The position numbers and the translations under genes are program-made. The notes below the pieces were generated by a model, which was given only the letters and a program-made list of their open reading frames with translations, was not told the origin of the DNA and searched no databases. DNA of 64,000 nt from Nostoc sp. JL34 (GTDB lineage: Bacteria > Cyanobacteriota > Cyanobacteriia > Cyanobacteriales > Nostocaceae): contig NZ_JABXKQ010000156.1 of the NCBI RefSeq assembly GCF_017114945.1, positions 1 to 64,000 of the forward strand. Reading direction: 5' to 3'. How positions within the stretch are numbered: the stretch's first letter is position 1; every line of letters begins with the position of its first letter. This document shows positions 8,664 to 17,082 of this stretch, piece after piece.

Positions 8664-9344
8664 ATGGCAGCAGACTATCCAGACATTGATATTGCGCCAT
8701 TTATCGATCACTCCCTGTTAATAGCGACAGCCACTCCAGAGCAGGTTGAGCAATGGTGTGAAGAAGCATACAGATTCAACTTTGCAGCGGTTTGTCTGTT
8801 CCCCTCTAATGTTAAGCAAGCAGTAGAACTCCTCCACGGTAAAAACCCCAAAGTCTGTACGGTGATTGGTTTTCCTTCTGGTGCAACGACTTCAGCCGTG
8901 AAACTGTATGAAGCTCAAGAAGCGGCGGATAGTGGCGCCACTGAGTTGGATGTAGTCATGAACTTGGGCTGGTTGAAAGCTGGCAAAACTGAAGAAGTCC
9001 ACCGAGAGATTGCCGAAATTTGCGAAGAGACTGGGCAAACAGTCAAAGTGATTTTGGAAACTAACCTGTTGACAGATGCAGAGAAAAAAATAGCTGCTGA
9101 AATAGCTATGGAGGCGGGAGCAGCATTCTTAAAAACTAGTACAGGTTGGAATGGTGGTGCCACAGTGGCAGATGTGCGACTTTTGCAGGAATTGGCAAAA
9201 GAAAGAGTGGGAATTAAGGCTTCAGGTGGTATCCACACTATCAATCAAGCCCTAGACTTAATCGTAGCGGGTGCTACTAGATTAGGCACATCTCGCGGTA
9301 TGGATTTGATCCGTCAGCGCGATAACCTGGGAAAGGGTGAATAG
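8664..9344 (+). CDS. deoC: Deoxyribose-phosphate aldolase
   Basis: DeoC cleaves 2-deoxyribose 5-phosphate to glyceraldehyde 3-phosphate and acetaldehyde in deoxynucleoside breakdown. The Schiff-base lysine is Lys157 in AFLKTSTGW, supported by Asp96 in TELDVVMN and Lys185 in GIKASGGI, which correspond to the catalytic D102, K167 and K201 of the E. coli enzyme. Length 226 fits the short bacterial type. The gene is followed after a repeat tract by recO on the same strand, a neighbourhood common in cyanobacteria. Confidence 0.95.
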   Translation: MAADYPDIDIAPFIDHSLLIATATPEQVEQWCEEAYRFNFAAVCLFPSNVKQAVELLHGKNPKVCTVIGFPSGATTSAVKLYEAQEAADSGATELDVVMNLGWLKAGKTEEVHREIAEICEETGQTVKVILETNLLTDAEKKIAAEIAMEAGAAFLKTSTGWNGGATVADVRLLQELAKERVGIKASGGIHTINQALDLIVAGATRLGTSRGMDLIRQRDNLGKGE

Positions 9345-9424
9345 TCATTTGTCCTTTGTCATTTGTCCTAAGCTAATGACCAATGACTAATTACTAATGG
9401 CTAATAACTACTAATGACTAATGA
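9345..9424. repeat. STRR tract running into the recO start codon
   Basis: Heptamers of the GTCATTTGT/GTCCTTTGT type followed by inverse copies (TAATGACCAATGACTAAT). The last copy supplies the ATG of recO itself, so no normal ribosome-binding site is seen directly before that gene. Confidence 0.85.
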
Positions 9425-10413
9425 GTAGAACCTACAAAGCAACTGGTATTAATCTTAAAACCCAGGCGCTAGGAGAATCGGATAAAATAGTGACGATTTT
9501 GACACGAGAATTCGGTTTGATTCGAGCCGTGGCTCCAGGGTCACGTAAGCACAACTCCAGCCTGGGCGGTAGGAGTGGAATGTTCGTTGTGAATGAACTA
9601 TTGATTGCCAAAGGGCGATCGCTTGATAAAATTACTCAAGCACAGACGTTAAAAACTTATCCTGGTTTAGCTAAAGATTTGGGAAAACTGGCTGCCAGTC
9701 AATATTTAGCAGAAATAGTTCTGTGTGAAGCTTTGAGCGAACAACCCCAAGAAGAACTTTATGATTTGTTCAACGAACATCTCCATCGCTTAGAGGCGGT
9801 GTCTAGTGCAAATCTATCTGGTGTTTTGCCTCATCTGGCTCATGGTGTATTTCACCTTTTGGCCTTAGCAGGACTGACGCCGCAAGTGCAAATCTGTTGC
9901 CTATCTCAGCACCCCCTCAAACCAGACTTTACAGATCCCAACTGGCAGGTAGGATTTAGTATCCCTGCGGGTGGAACGGTTTCCTTAGAAGCTAGGGAAC
10001 GTTTACGAAAAGAGGAGAGGGAGATGAGGGCAGAGGGGCAGAGGAGCAGAGGAGCAGAGGAGCGGGGGAAGATTAATAACCAATTCCCTATGCCTAATGC
10101 CCCATCCACAATGACGCCAGTTGCTTCAACGGAGGGAACCTCCGCAACGCACTGGCTCCCCAATGCCCAAACAATTGTTGTGCATCGGCAAGAAATACCT
10201 GTGATTTCTTGCCGTCTAAGTGCTATGGAACTGACTTTGCTTCAACATCTGTCACAACCAGAGATAATGCAAATTGATGGTGCTAGAGATCATGACTGGT
10301 TATCTGTTGAGCAGATTTTGCGCCAGTATGCTCAGTATCAATTAGGTCGCCCTATTCGCTCTGCTACCTTGATCGACTCTTATTTTGCTGCCAACCATGA
10401 TGCAACCGTCTGA
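9421..10413 (+). CDS. recO: DNA repair protein RecO with an internal repeat-derived insertion
   Basis: RecO acts in the RecFOR pathway, helping load RecA on single-stranded DNA covered by SSB. The N-terminal OB fold (about 1-80: [20 protein letters not shown] and the GRSL stretch) and the following helical region are clear. Between about residues 196 and 253 lies a low-complexity segment ([14 protein letters not shown], then [12 protein letters not shown]) that looks like translated intergenic repeat DNA; the normal RecO sequence resumes at [22 protein letters not shown]. At 330 residues it is longer than the usual 240-280. The reading frame stays intact. The start ATG lies inside a repeat tract. 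It overlaps the MFS gene by 17 bases. Confidence 0.88.
   Translation: MSRTYKATGINLKTQALGESDKIVTILTREFGLIRAVAPGSRKHNSSLGGRSGMFVVNELLIAKGRSLDKITQAQTLKTYPGLAKDLGKLAASQYLAEIVLCEALSEQPQEELYDLFNEHLHRLEAVSSANLSGVLPHLAHGVFHLLALAGLTPQVQICCLSQHPLKPDFTDPNWQVGFSIPAGGTVSLEARERLRKEEREMRAEGQRSRGAEERGKINNQFPMPNAPSTMTPVASTEGTSATHWLPNAQTIVVHRQEIPVISCRLSAMELTLLQHLSQPEIMQIDGARDHDWLSVEQILRQYAQYQLGRPIRSATLIDSYFAANHDATV
10009..10180. repeat. Repeat-derived insert inside recO
   Basis: Purine-rich copies of GCAGAGGAGCAGAG, then CCCTATGCCTAATGCCCC-type sequence, then a 47-base palindromic module (10115-10161) that starts CGCCAGTTGCTTC and ends GCACTGGCTCCCC. The ends of that module match those of the 46-base modules at 38618-38663 and 61327-61372. 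The whole insert keeps the recO frame. Confidence 0.75.
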
Positions 10414-12052
10414 TTTGGATAAGAAAATCCTGCCTTTGTCACCAAGCCTCGCCAAAAAACAGAATAGGGTATCAGATCCTACAGTCAGGAATCACTTGAG
10501 TGCTGTTCCTAAGTGTACACTTAGTCAAATAAATGACCAAGAAATGTCCCCAAAAGATGTTTCTCAAAACGATCAAAGTTGGACAGCGGAGATCCCAAAA
10601 ACTGATCTTCCAAGCCAATCAGAAACACAATCAGAGGACAAATTAACCACTGCTGAGGTAGATAGCAATGGCGTTGGCAATGGGCATAATTTGCCAGTAG
10701 CCACTATCCCAGAAAAAGAATTACCTAAATTAGATGGATCTGGTTCAGGTGGGGAAGCTGTTGTAGGGAACGTAAAACAGCTAGGATTTTTACCTGTATT
10801 GAAAAATCCTAATTTCTTGGCTCTTTGGGGCGGTCAAGTTTTCTCCCAACTAGCAGATAAAGTTTATTTGGTGCTGATGATTGCCTTGATTAATACTCAG
10901 TTTCAAGGGAGCAATCAGAGTATTAGTGGTTGGGTATCAGTCTTGATGATGGCTTTTACTATTCCAGCCGTATTGTTTGGTTCCGTTGCTGGTGTGTTTG
11001 TCGATCGCTGGTCGAAAAAGGCTGTGCTGGTAGCAACGAATATTTGGCGCGGCATCCTAGTTTTGTCAATTCCCTTCTTGCTGTGGTTGACTCATGATTG
11101 GAAACCCATAGGATTGCTGCCAGTGGGTTTTGTAATCATCTTGGGTGTGACTTTTTTAGTTTCAACTTTAACGCAGTTTTTTGCCCCGGCAGAACAGGCG
11201 GCAATTCCCTTAATCGTAGAGGAACAGCATTTACTCTCGGCTAATTCGCTTTACACAACAACGATGATGGCATCGGTGATTGTTGGGTTTGCTGTTGGAG
11301 AACCATTGTTAGCGATCGCAGATGGACTTTGGCTGCAAATTGGTGGTAGTGGTAGTTTGGGCAAAGAACTTTTAGTAGGTGGCAGTTATGCGATCGCTGG
11401 ACTAATTTTGTTCCTTCTGGCAACTAAGGAAAAACACCACCACCCCGATACAGAATTCCCTCACGTATTCTCTGATTTGCGGGACGGTTTTGCCTACCTC
11501 AAAGCAAATCATCGCGTCCGCAATGCTTTGCTTCAACTGATTATCTTGTTTTCTGTCTTTGCAGCATTAACTGTTCTAGCCGTTCGGATGGCAGAAATCA
11601 TTCCCAACATGAAAGCTTCCCAGTTTGGCTTTTTACTAGCATCTGGGGGTGTTGGGATCGCTGGTGGAGCAACAATTCTCGGTCAATTTGGTCAACGCTT
11701 CTCCTATACTCAGCTAAGTCTGTGTGGTTGTATGGGTATGGCAGCATCCCTGATTGGTCTGTCAGTATTTACAACTCAACTGTGGCTTGTCTTGTTACTG
11801 GTAGCGCTCTTAGGTATCTTTGGGGCACTAGTGGGAATTCCCATGCAAACTGCCATCCAAACAGAAACACCTCCAGAAATGCGTGGTAAAGTTTTTGGCT
11901 TGCAGAACAATGTAATTAATATTGCCCTCTCCTTACCTTTAGCATTAGCTGGTGTCGCAGAAACCTTTCTGGGATTACAGGTAGTTTTTTTGGGATTAGC
12001 TGCGATCGTCTTTTCTGGAGGTATATTAACCTGGTATAACTCACACAAGTAG
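10397..12052 (+). CDS. MFS permease with long N-terminal tail
   Basis: A transporter of the major facilitator superfamily, MFS_3-like group that includes EntS- and LplT-type exporters. The first ~130 residues are polar, Ser/Asp/Glu-rich and probably disordered. From [25 protein letters not shown] (about residue 138) the fold is typical, with 10-12 hydrophobic segments. The loop signature [13 protein letters not shown] after the second helix matches the MFS motif A region (DRWGRR). ATG codons at 10397 and 10400 are the likely starts, overlapping recO by 17 bases and suggesting coupled translation. Substrate cannot be predicted. Length from 10397 is 551 residues. Confidence 0.82.
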   Translation: MMQPSDLDKKILPLSPSLAKKQNRVSDPTVRNHLSAVPKCTLSQINDQEMSPKDVSQNDQSWTAEIPKTDLPSQSETQSEDKLTTAEVDSNGVGNGHNLPVATIPEKELPKLDGSGSGGEAVVGNVKQLGFLPVLKNPNFLALWGGQVFSQLADKVYLVLMIALINTQFQGSNQSISGWVSVLMMAFTIPAVLFGSVAGVFVDRWSKKAVLVATNIWRGILVLSIPFLLWLTHDWKPIGLLPVGFVIILGVTFLVSTLTQFFAPAEQAAIPLIVEEQHLLSANSLYTTTMMASVIVGFAVGEPLLAIADGLWLQIGGSGSLGKELLVGGSYAIAGLILFLLATKEKHHHPDTEFPHVFSDLRDGFAYLKANHRVRNALLQLIILFSVFAALTVLAVRMAEIIPNMKASQFGFLLASGGVGIAGGATILGQFGQRFSYTQLSLCGCMGMAASLIGLSVFTTQLWLVLLLVALLGIFGALVGIPMQTAIQTETPPEMRGKVFGLQNNVINIALSLPLALAGVAETFLGLQVVFLGLAAIVFSGGILTWYNSHK

Positions 12053-12408
12053 TTATCAGCTAACAGGAGTTATTATTAATTACCTCAAGGTAATGAATAT
12101 TTACTTAAAGCTTTTGCGTTCATGGTAAACTGTGGTCAGTGAAAATTTATCACATACTTGCCGGATATGAATCTGACATTAGTCAGAATAAGTTGTTTAA
12201 ATATCAGAAATTAACAACTTATAACTAAAATAAATAAAGCCATCAATCCACTGGTTTAATTAGCTGACAATAAGCTTTTTAAACTAGTAGAAAGTTTTGG
12301 GAATTTTTAATAAATAAGAAAACCAGCAAGTATAGCTAGATAAAAGAAAAATCACAAAGGACACACAAGTAATACATTAAACCCGCTTTTCTTACAGCTA
12401 AATAAAGA
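12053..12408. other. 356-bp gap, no gene seen
   Basis: AT-rich DNA between the MFS permease gene and the second glycosyltransferase gene, both on the plus strand. It probably holds the promoter of the latter. I see no repeat tract, RNA gene or supported small frame. Confidence 0.5.
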
Positions 12409-13557
12409 ATGCGTATAGCCTGGATTGGAAAAAAATCACCCTTTTGTGGCAATGTCACCTACAGTCGAGAAATTACAAATGCCTTGCTAGATAGGGGACA
12501 TCAAGTTAGCTTTCTTCACTTCGCCCAGGAAGAGTCTGAACCTGATAATTGGCCAAATCTTCGAGAGGTTTCCCTACCTTTCATTTACAAGTCCCAGGTT
12601 TACACGATTCCCACTTTTAAAGCGACCAAAGTTTTAACCGATTCACTGCGGGAAATCAAACCAGATGTAGTCCATGCTTCCTTGACCTTATCTCCTCTAG
12701 ACTTTTTTCTACCAGAAATTTGTGAGGAACTGAGGTTGCCCCTAGTTGCCACTTTTCACACACCGTTTGCTGGCAAGGGAGCAAAGCTGGTATCGGGAAC
12801 ACAACTTTTGGCTTATCAGCTCTACGCGCCTTTTTTAGTTAACTACGATCGCGTGATTGTATTTTCTCAAATTCAGCGAGAATTATTGGCAGGGATGGGC
12901 GTAAGGGAAGAGAATATTGCCGTAATTCCCAACGGTGTTGATACCGCCAAGTATTCTCCAGGATTTTCTCAAATTAAAACAGAATTTAAAGCCGAACGCT
13001 TGTTTGTCTATCAGGGTCGCATAGCACCAGAGAAAAATGTCGAAGCTCTCCTCCGCGCTTGGAAGCAGTCGGCAATGGGGCCTGGTACGAAGTTACTAAT
13101 TGTTGGCGATGGCCCTTTGAAGTCTTCCTTAGAGCCGTTTTATGGTTCAGAATACGGCATTATCTGGTTGGGATTTGTCGCTGATGAAGACCGACGCATC
13201 GAAATTTTGCGGGGCGCAGATGTATTTGTTTTGCCTTCATTGGTAGAGGGTTTGTCTCTATCTCTGTTAGAGGGAATGTCATGTGGGTTGGCTTGTTTAG
13301 CAACAGATGTGGGTGCAGATGGAGAAGTATTAGAAAAGGGCGCAGGTATAGTTATTAGTACCAAAACAGCGCGATCGCAATTGAGAACGCTCTTGCCAGT
13401 GTTGCAAGACCATCCAGAGTTAACAACCCTACTGGGGCAAAAAGCTAGACAGCGTGTATTAGACCGCTATACCCTTAGTAAAAATATTAGTCTGCTGGAA
13501 GAACTTTATAAAGGAGTTTTAGCACAGCGACCTCTACCACTTAGTCGTAGAGCGTAA
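12409..13557 (+). CDS. GT4 glycosyltransferase, possibly glycolipid-synthesising
   Basis: A 382-residue GT-B fold glycosyltransferase of family 4. The N-terminus MRIAWIGKKSPFCGNVTYSREI has the Gly-rich acceptor-side loop. The donor half shows IPNGVDTAKYSPG near 174, YQGRIAPEKNVE near 201, and the E-x7-E block PSLVEGLSLSLLEGMSCG near 281-298. It should transfer a sugar from a nucleotide donor with retention of configuration. Cyanobacterial GT4 enzymes of this shape include the digalactosyldiacylglycerol synthase DgdA; I cannot confirm that this is it, so no symbol is given. Transcribed alone. Confidence 0.82.
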   Translation: MRIAWIGKKSPFCGNVTYSREITNALLDRGHQVSFLHFAQEESEPDNWPNLREVSLPFIYKSQVYTIPTFKATKVLTDSLREIKPDVVHASLTLSPLDFFLPEICEELRLPLVATFHTPFAGKGAKLVSGTQLLAYQLYAPFLVNYDRVIVFSQIQRELLAGMGVREENIAVIPNGVDTAKYSPGFSQIKTEFKAERLFVYQGRIAPEKNVEALLRAWKQSAMGPGTKLLIVGDGPLKSSLEPFYGSEYGIIWLGFVADEDRRIEILRGADVFVLPSLVEGLSLSLLEGMSCGLACLATDVGADGEVLEKGAGIVISTKTARSQLRTLLPVLQDHPELTTLLGQKARQRVLDRYTLSKNISLLEELYKGVLAQRPLPLSRRA

Positions 13558-13682
13558 GGAAAGGGAATAAACTGCGATCGCACTGGAAATTCTAAGATGC
13601 TAATGAGTGCGATCGAGCAAAATACTAATACCTGACTAAGAATTCTCTTACCAGTTTTACCAGACTATCTAGAGTTAACGAA

Positions 13683-14078
13683 ATGAACTATGATGCAAGT
13701 CAGATAAAGTTGAAAAATATCCCTGACTTAGAGCAGCTAGAAGATGGAAAGTGCTGCCGAACATACGTTTATTGCTTCACAAATCCGTTGCCCGAACAAA
13801 ACGTTATTGACCAAATTGCAAATAGTTTAGAGAAGAGATTCACCCTTTCAAAGGAAGTATATGAGATTCCTGAAGATGTTGAAATTTGTGCATCTATTTT
13901 CATAGAGCGTTTACAAGATAACGAAGCCAGAGTTCGTGTTTTGACAAATCAACCAGAAGAAGATTGCGTTTACATCTTTGGGACACACGCTCTGCCACGC
14001 AAAATTGAGGAAAGGTTTGGAATGGTACAGTCGATTCAGGGACAACAGCGAGAGGCTTGGATTACTGACAGACGTTAG
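13683..14078 (+). CDS. Conserved-looking small protein of unknown function
   Basis: A 131-residue soluble, acidic protein with no signal peptide or membrane segment. The sequence has alternating strand-helix character (RTYVYCFTNPLPEQNVIDQIANSLEKRF, then RVRVLTNQPEEDCVYIFGTHALP), suggesting a small alpha-beta fold. Codon use is like that of neighbours, and the ATG stands shortly after a repeat-like stretch. I do not recognise the family. It converges with the protease gene, from which it is separated by only 15 bases. Confidence 0.6.
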   Translation: MNYDASQIKLKNIPDLEQLEDGKCCRTYVYCFTNPLPEQNVIDQIANSLEKRFTLSKEVYEIPEDVEICASIFIERLQDNEARVRVLTNQPEEDCVYIFGTHALPRKIEERFGMVQSIQGQQREAWITDRR

Positions 14079-14093
14079 GGTATTACTTATCGA

Positions 14094-14906
14094 TCAATTA
14101 ATCTTTGAATTATTCACTAAAGACCATCCCAAAGTAGTTGGCTGTTCATAAACCCGCTTTAGAGTATTTATATCTCTGGGAGAAATAGACGGCGGGTTAC
14201 GAACTTGAGAAAAATATAGCGCATCAGTTAGTAGCGGACTATGACCCCAAATTCCCAGTGCATGACCGAATTCGTGACGGGTCGCTGCAATGAGATATTC
14301 ACCTGTTTGAGTAGGACTTAGCAAGATGGTGAAGCGGTGGGATAAAATTTTGTTGCTGGTGTATAAGTCGTAAGTAGTTTGTGCCGATCGCGCACGGGGT
14401 ATATTACTACCAGGCGAAATTTGTAGAGGTGGTGCTTTTCGCGCGATCGTAATATCAGCAATTTCTGGCTGTTCGACTATTGTTAAAGGTAAATAATTAC
14501 TCCACTCCTGTACACCCTGCAAGACAGCGTTAACCCATGCTTGAGCTTGTTTTTCGCTGATGGCTTTTGGTGGTTCTATGTAAACTCGAACAGGAAATTG
14601 CGACCAGACTAAATAACCAACTTGGGTTGTTGTGACTTGGGAAAAGTAGTCACCACTGTTAGTGCTATCTTGCCACTGTGCAAGTGTGGGCGGTAAGGGA
14701 TGGGATTTTGGAGAAGATGAGGAGAGAGAGATTATTAAGTTTGAAGATACATATTTTGGTATTATTGTAAACCCATCACTCGACTCGATATTAGTAAAAA
14801 CGATTAACAGCCCTATGCCAATAAATAAGGCAAGAGCTGTAATTAACCGTCGTGAAATTAAATTTATTAGGGTGTTAAGTATCGGGTGTTGGGTTCTTCT
14901 CCCCAT
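14094..14906 (-). CDS. Membrane-anchored metzincin-like zinc protease
   Basis: A 270-residue protein with one N-terminal hydrophobic anchor at about residues 20-38 and an extracytoplasmic domain. The zinc-binding stretch RHEFGHALGIWGHSP gives His211, catalytic Glu212 and His215, with Gly218 and a third His at 222. In canonical matrixins (HExxHxxGxxH) the third His comes one residue earlier; here a Trp is inserted. The region before it (RVYIEPPKA, QAWVNAVLQGVQEWSNYLPL) resembles the start of matrixin catalytic domains. A peptidase at the cell surface or in the periplasm is likely. Substrate is unknown. secG lies just upstream on the same strand. Confidence 0.75.
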   Translation of the reverse strand: MGRRTQHPILNTLINLISRRLITALALFIGIGLLIVFTNIESSDGFTIIPKYVSSNLIISLSSSSPKSHPLPPTLAQWQDSTNSGDYFSQVTTTQVGYLVWSQFPVRVYIEPPKAISEKQAQAWVNAVLQGVQEWSNYLPLTIVEQPEIADITIARKAPPLQISPGSNIPRARSAQTTYDLYTSNKILSHRFTILLSPTQTGEYLIAATRHEFGHALGIWGHSPLLTDALYFSQVRNPPSISPRDINTLKRVYEQPTTLGWSLVNNSKIN

Positions 14907-14916
14907 TTATTTATCC

Positions 14917-15150
14917 TTATTTAGGCAGCCAACCAGCACTTAAAACTACTGTTAAACCAAGAAAAATTACTGTCAATGCCCAAGTAATTCGGTTTAAGGT
15001 GTTTTCTGCACTTTTGGTGCTGCTAAATAGCTGGGCTTGTCCGCCAATGGCCCCAACGCCATCACCTTTAGGGCTATGCAGCAAAACTAAAATAATCAAA
15101 CCAGTGGCGGAAAATGCCCAAATGCCTTGCACGATATTACTAACTGTCAT
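14917..15150 (-). CDS. secG: Preprotein translocase subunit SecG
   Basis: SecG is the small third subunit of the SecYEG channel. From the chosen ATG at 15150 it has 77 residues: a first membrane helix (IVQGIWAFSATGLIILVLL), the conserved cytoplasmic loop HSPKGDGVGAIGGQAQLF, and a second helix (ITWALTVIFLGLTVVLSAGW). The frame stays open 17 codons further upstream, but those residues are not family-like and run toward a hairpin, so I reject the longer start. gpmI lies upstream, separated by a terminator-like hairpin. Confidence 0.9.
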   Translation of the reverse strand: MTVSNIVQGIWAFSATGLIILVLLHSPKGDGVGAIGGQAQLFSSTKSAENTLNRITWALTVIFLGLTVVLSAGWLPK

Positions 15151-15203
15151 GGTAGGAATCTCATTTATAAGAAGTTTCAAAAAACAGAATTCAGAATTCA
15201 AAA

Positions 15204-15258
15204 GTTAGGAGTTCACTAAAACTCCTAACTCTTGTAGAGACGCGATTAATCTCGTCTC
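15204..15258 (-). terminator. Two hairpins between gpmI and secG
   Basis: A perfect 10-base stem (GTTAGGAGTT / AACTCCTAAC, 15204-15229) and a second repeat-type hairpin (GAGACG / CGTCTC around CGATTAATCT, 15236-15258). On the minus strand the first stem is followed by T-rich sequence, so together they may end the gpmI transcript. The second is the dispersed ACGCGATTAATCGCGT repeat also present near 26040 and 29595. Confidence 0.6.
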
Positions 15259-15262
15259 TCTT

Positions 15263-16861
15263 TTATAGCCCTACTTGCACGGGGGTGCGAGTCCGTTGCA
15301 GCTCATAAGCTGCTGTTTTCAGCAGCGATCGCCCGGTCATTTCTGGTGGTTGAGGCAGCTGTAAAATCTCTAGAATTGTGGGGGCGATGTCGGATAGCTT
15401 GCCATCGCTTCGCAGTTCGACATTTGTACCATATCCAGGGATTTTGACTTTCTCTCCTTCCACCAAGATGAAGGGGACTGGGTTAGTGGTGTGGGCTGTC
15501 CAGGGATTACCCCCATGATCTAGCATATACTCAGCGTTGCCATGATCGGCAGTAATAATTGTTGTACCGCCGGCTTTAATAACGCTCTCTAACAAGCGAC
15601 CCAAACAGCGATCGACTGTTTCAACTGCTGTAATAGTAGCGTCGATTTGACCAGTATGCCCTACCATGTCTGGGTTAGCATAGTTAATCACAACTAGGGA
15701 ATACGTACCCTTTTGAATCGCTGCGATCGCCACATCTGTAACTGCTACTGCTGACATCGCTGGGGCGTGATCGTAAGTCGCTACCATCGGGCTGCTTACC
15801 AGTTCTCGATCTTCTCCGACAAAAGGTTCCTCCAGACCCCCATTAAAGAAATAGGTGACGTGGGCGTATTTTTCGGTTTCGGCGGTGCGGAACTGATTCA
15901 GACTGTGATTGGCTATGACTTCTCCCAGAATGTTACTGAGATTCTGAGGCTCAAAGGCTACAGCCACGGGTAAGTCTGAATCATACTGCGTAAACGTCAC
16001 AAAAGACAGCGGTGTGATTTGCTGTCTTGCAAAACCGTTAAATGTGGGACTGACTAAAGCTTGAGTCAGTTGTCTAGAGCGATCAGGACGGAAGTTGAAA
16101 AATATCACCCCATCCCCTGGTTCTATTGCGCCGGGAGCAATTCGGATTGGGTTGACAAATTCATCTTTTATCCCTTGATCGTAAGATGCTTGCAAGACTT
16201 CCACAGCCTTGAGACCATTACCAACACTATCTTGTATCATCATGTCGTAGGCGCGTTTGACCCGATCCCAGCGGTGATCGCGATCCATCGCATAGTAGCG
16301 ACCGCTGAGGGTGACTATGCGCCCAATTCCTGTGCGGTCTATATAATCTTGCAGCAGCGCGATCGCTCTTACACCATCAGTTGGTGCGGTGTCACGACCA
16401 TCGGTGATAGCGTGAATACAAACTTCTGGAATTCGCTGGTCTTTGGCTAAGTCAAGTAGTCCGAATAGATGGGTGATATGCGAATGTACCCCTCCCTCAG
16501 AACAAAGCCCGACTAGATGCAGCTTACTATTCCGAGAACGAACTTCCTGGCAAATTTTGACAAGTGCTGGGTTAGAGGCAATAGAACCGTCTTCAACCGC
16601 ATCGGAGATGCGTACCAGTTCTTGCGGTACAACTCGCCCAGCACCAATATTCAGATGACCAACTTCCGAGTTGCCCATTTGTCCCTCTGGCAACCCTACG
16701 GCTTTTCCTGATGTGCGGATGAGGGTATGCGGGTAAGCCGCCCATAAACTGTCCACAATGGGAGTTTTAGCAGCAACAATAGCGTTTCCTCGCTTTTCCT
16801 CGCAGTAGCCCCATCCGTCTAAAATGACTAGCACCACAGGAGCAACAGGTGCTTTGGTCAT
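15263..16861 (-). CDS. gpmI: 2,3-bisphosphoglycerate-independent phosphoglycerate mutase
   Basis: GpmI interconverts 3- and 2-phosphoglycerate in glycolysis with two Mn ions. The metal ligand Asp15 lies in VILDGWGY and the phosphoserine nucleophile is Ser65 in QMGNSEVGHLN. Further metal motifs are HAITDGRDT near 147-155 and TADHGNAE and HTTNPVPF near 455-478. Length 532 fits the family. The first base of the gene is followed upstream by a 221-bp gap holding its promoter. It is the upstream neighbour of secG. Confidence 0.95.
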   Translation of the reverse strand: MTKAPVAPVVLVILDGWGYCEEKRGNAIVAAKTPIVDSLWAAYPHTLIRTSGKAVGLPEGQMGNSEVGHLNIGAGRVVPQELVRISDAVEDGSIASNPALVKICQEVRSRNSKLHLVGLCSEGGVHSHITHLFGLLDLAKDQRIPEVCIHAITDGRDTAPTDGVRAIALLQDYIDRTGIGRIVTLSGRYYAMDRDHRWDRVKRAYDMMIQDSVGNGLKAVEVLQASYDQGIKDEFVNPIRIAPGAIEPGDGVIFFNFRPDRSRQLTQALVSPTFNGFARQQITPLSFVTFTQYDSDLPVAVAFEPQNLSNILGEVIANHSLNQFRTAETEKYAHVTYFFNGGLEEPFVGEDRELVSSPMVATYDHAPAMSAVAVTDVAIAAIQKGTYSLVVINYANPDMVGHTGQIDATITAVETVDRCLGRLLESVIKAGGTTIITADHGNAEYMLDHGGNPWTAHTTNPVPFILVEGEKVKIPGYGTNVELRSDGKLSDIAPTILEILQLPQPPEMTGRSLLKTAAYELQRTRTPVQVGL

Positions 16862-17082
16862 AGTAAAATTGCCCTTTACTTTTTGTAATACCCGAATGAT
16901 ACCACTGCTAATCCACGCCGCAAGTGAATTTTTGCTTATTAACTTCTTTTACGAAGGACTTGCAGTTTTTTGAAATAGTTTTTAACTTTTAGTAGTTTTT
17001 CTGTGATTTTTTTGAACGCTAATAACGAGTGATTACTTAGTAGTAGCGTTTTAGCACTACTACTAAGGTCTTATCCACTCCT

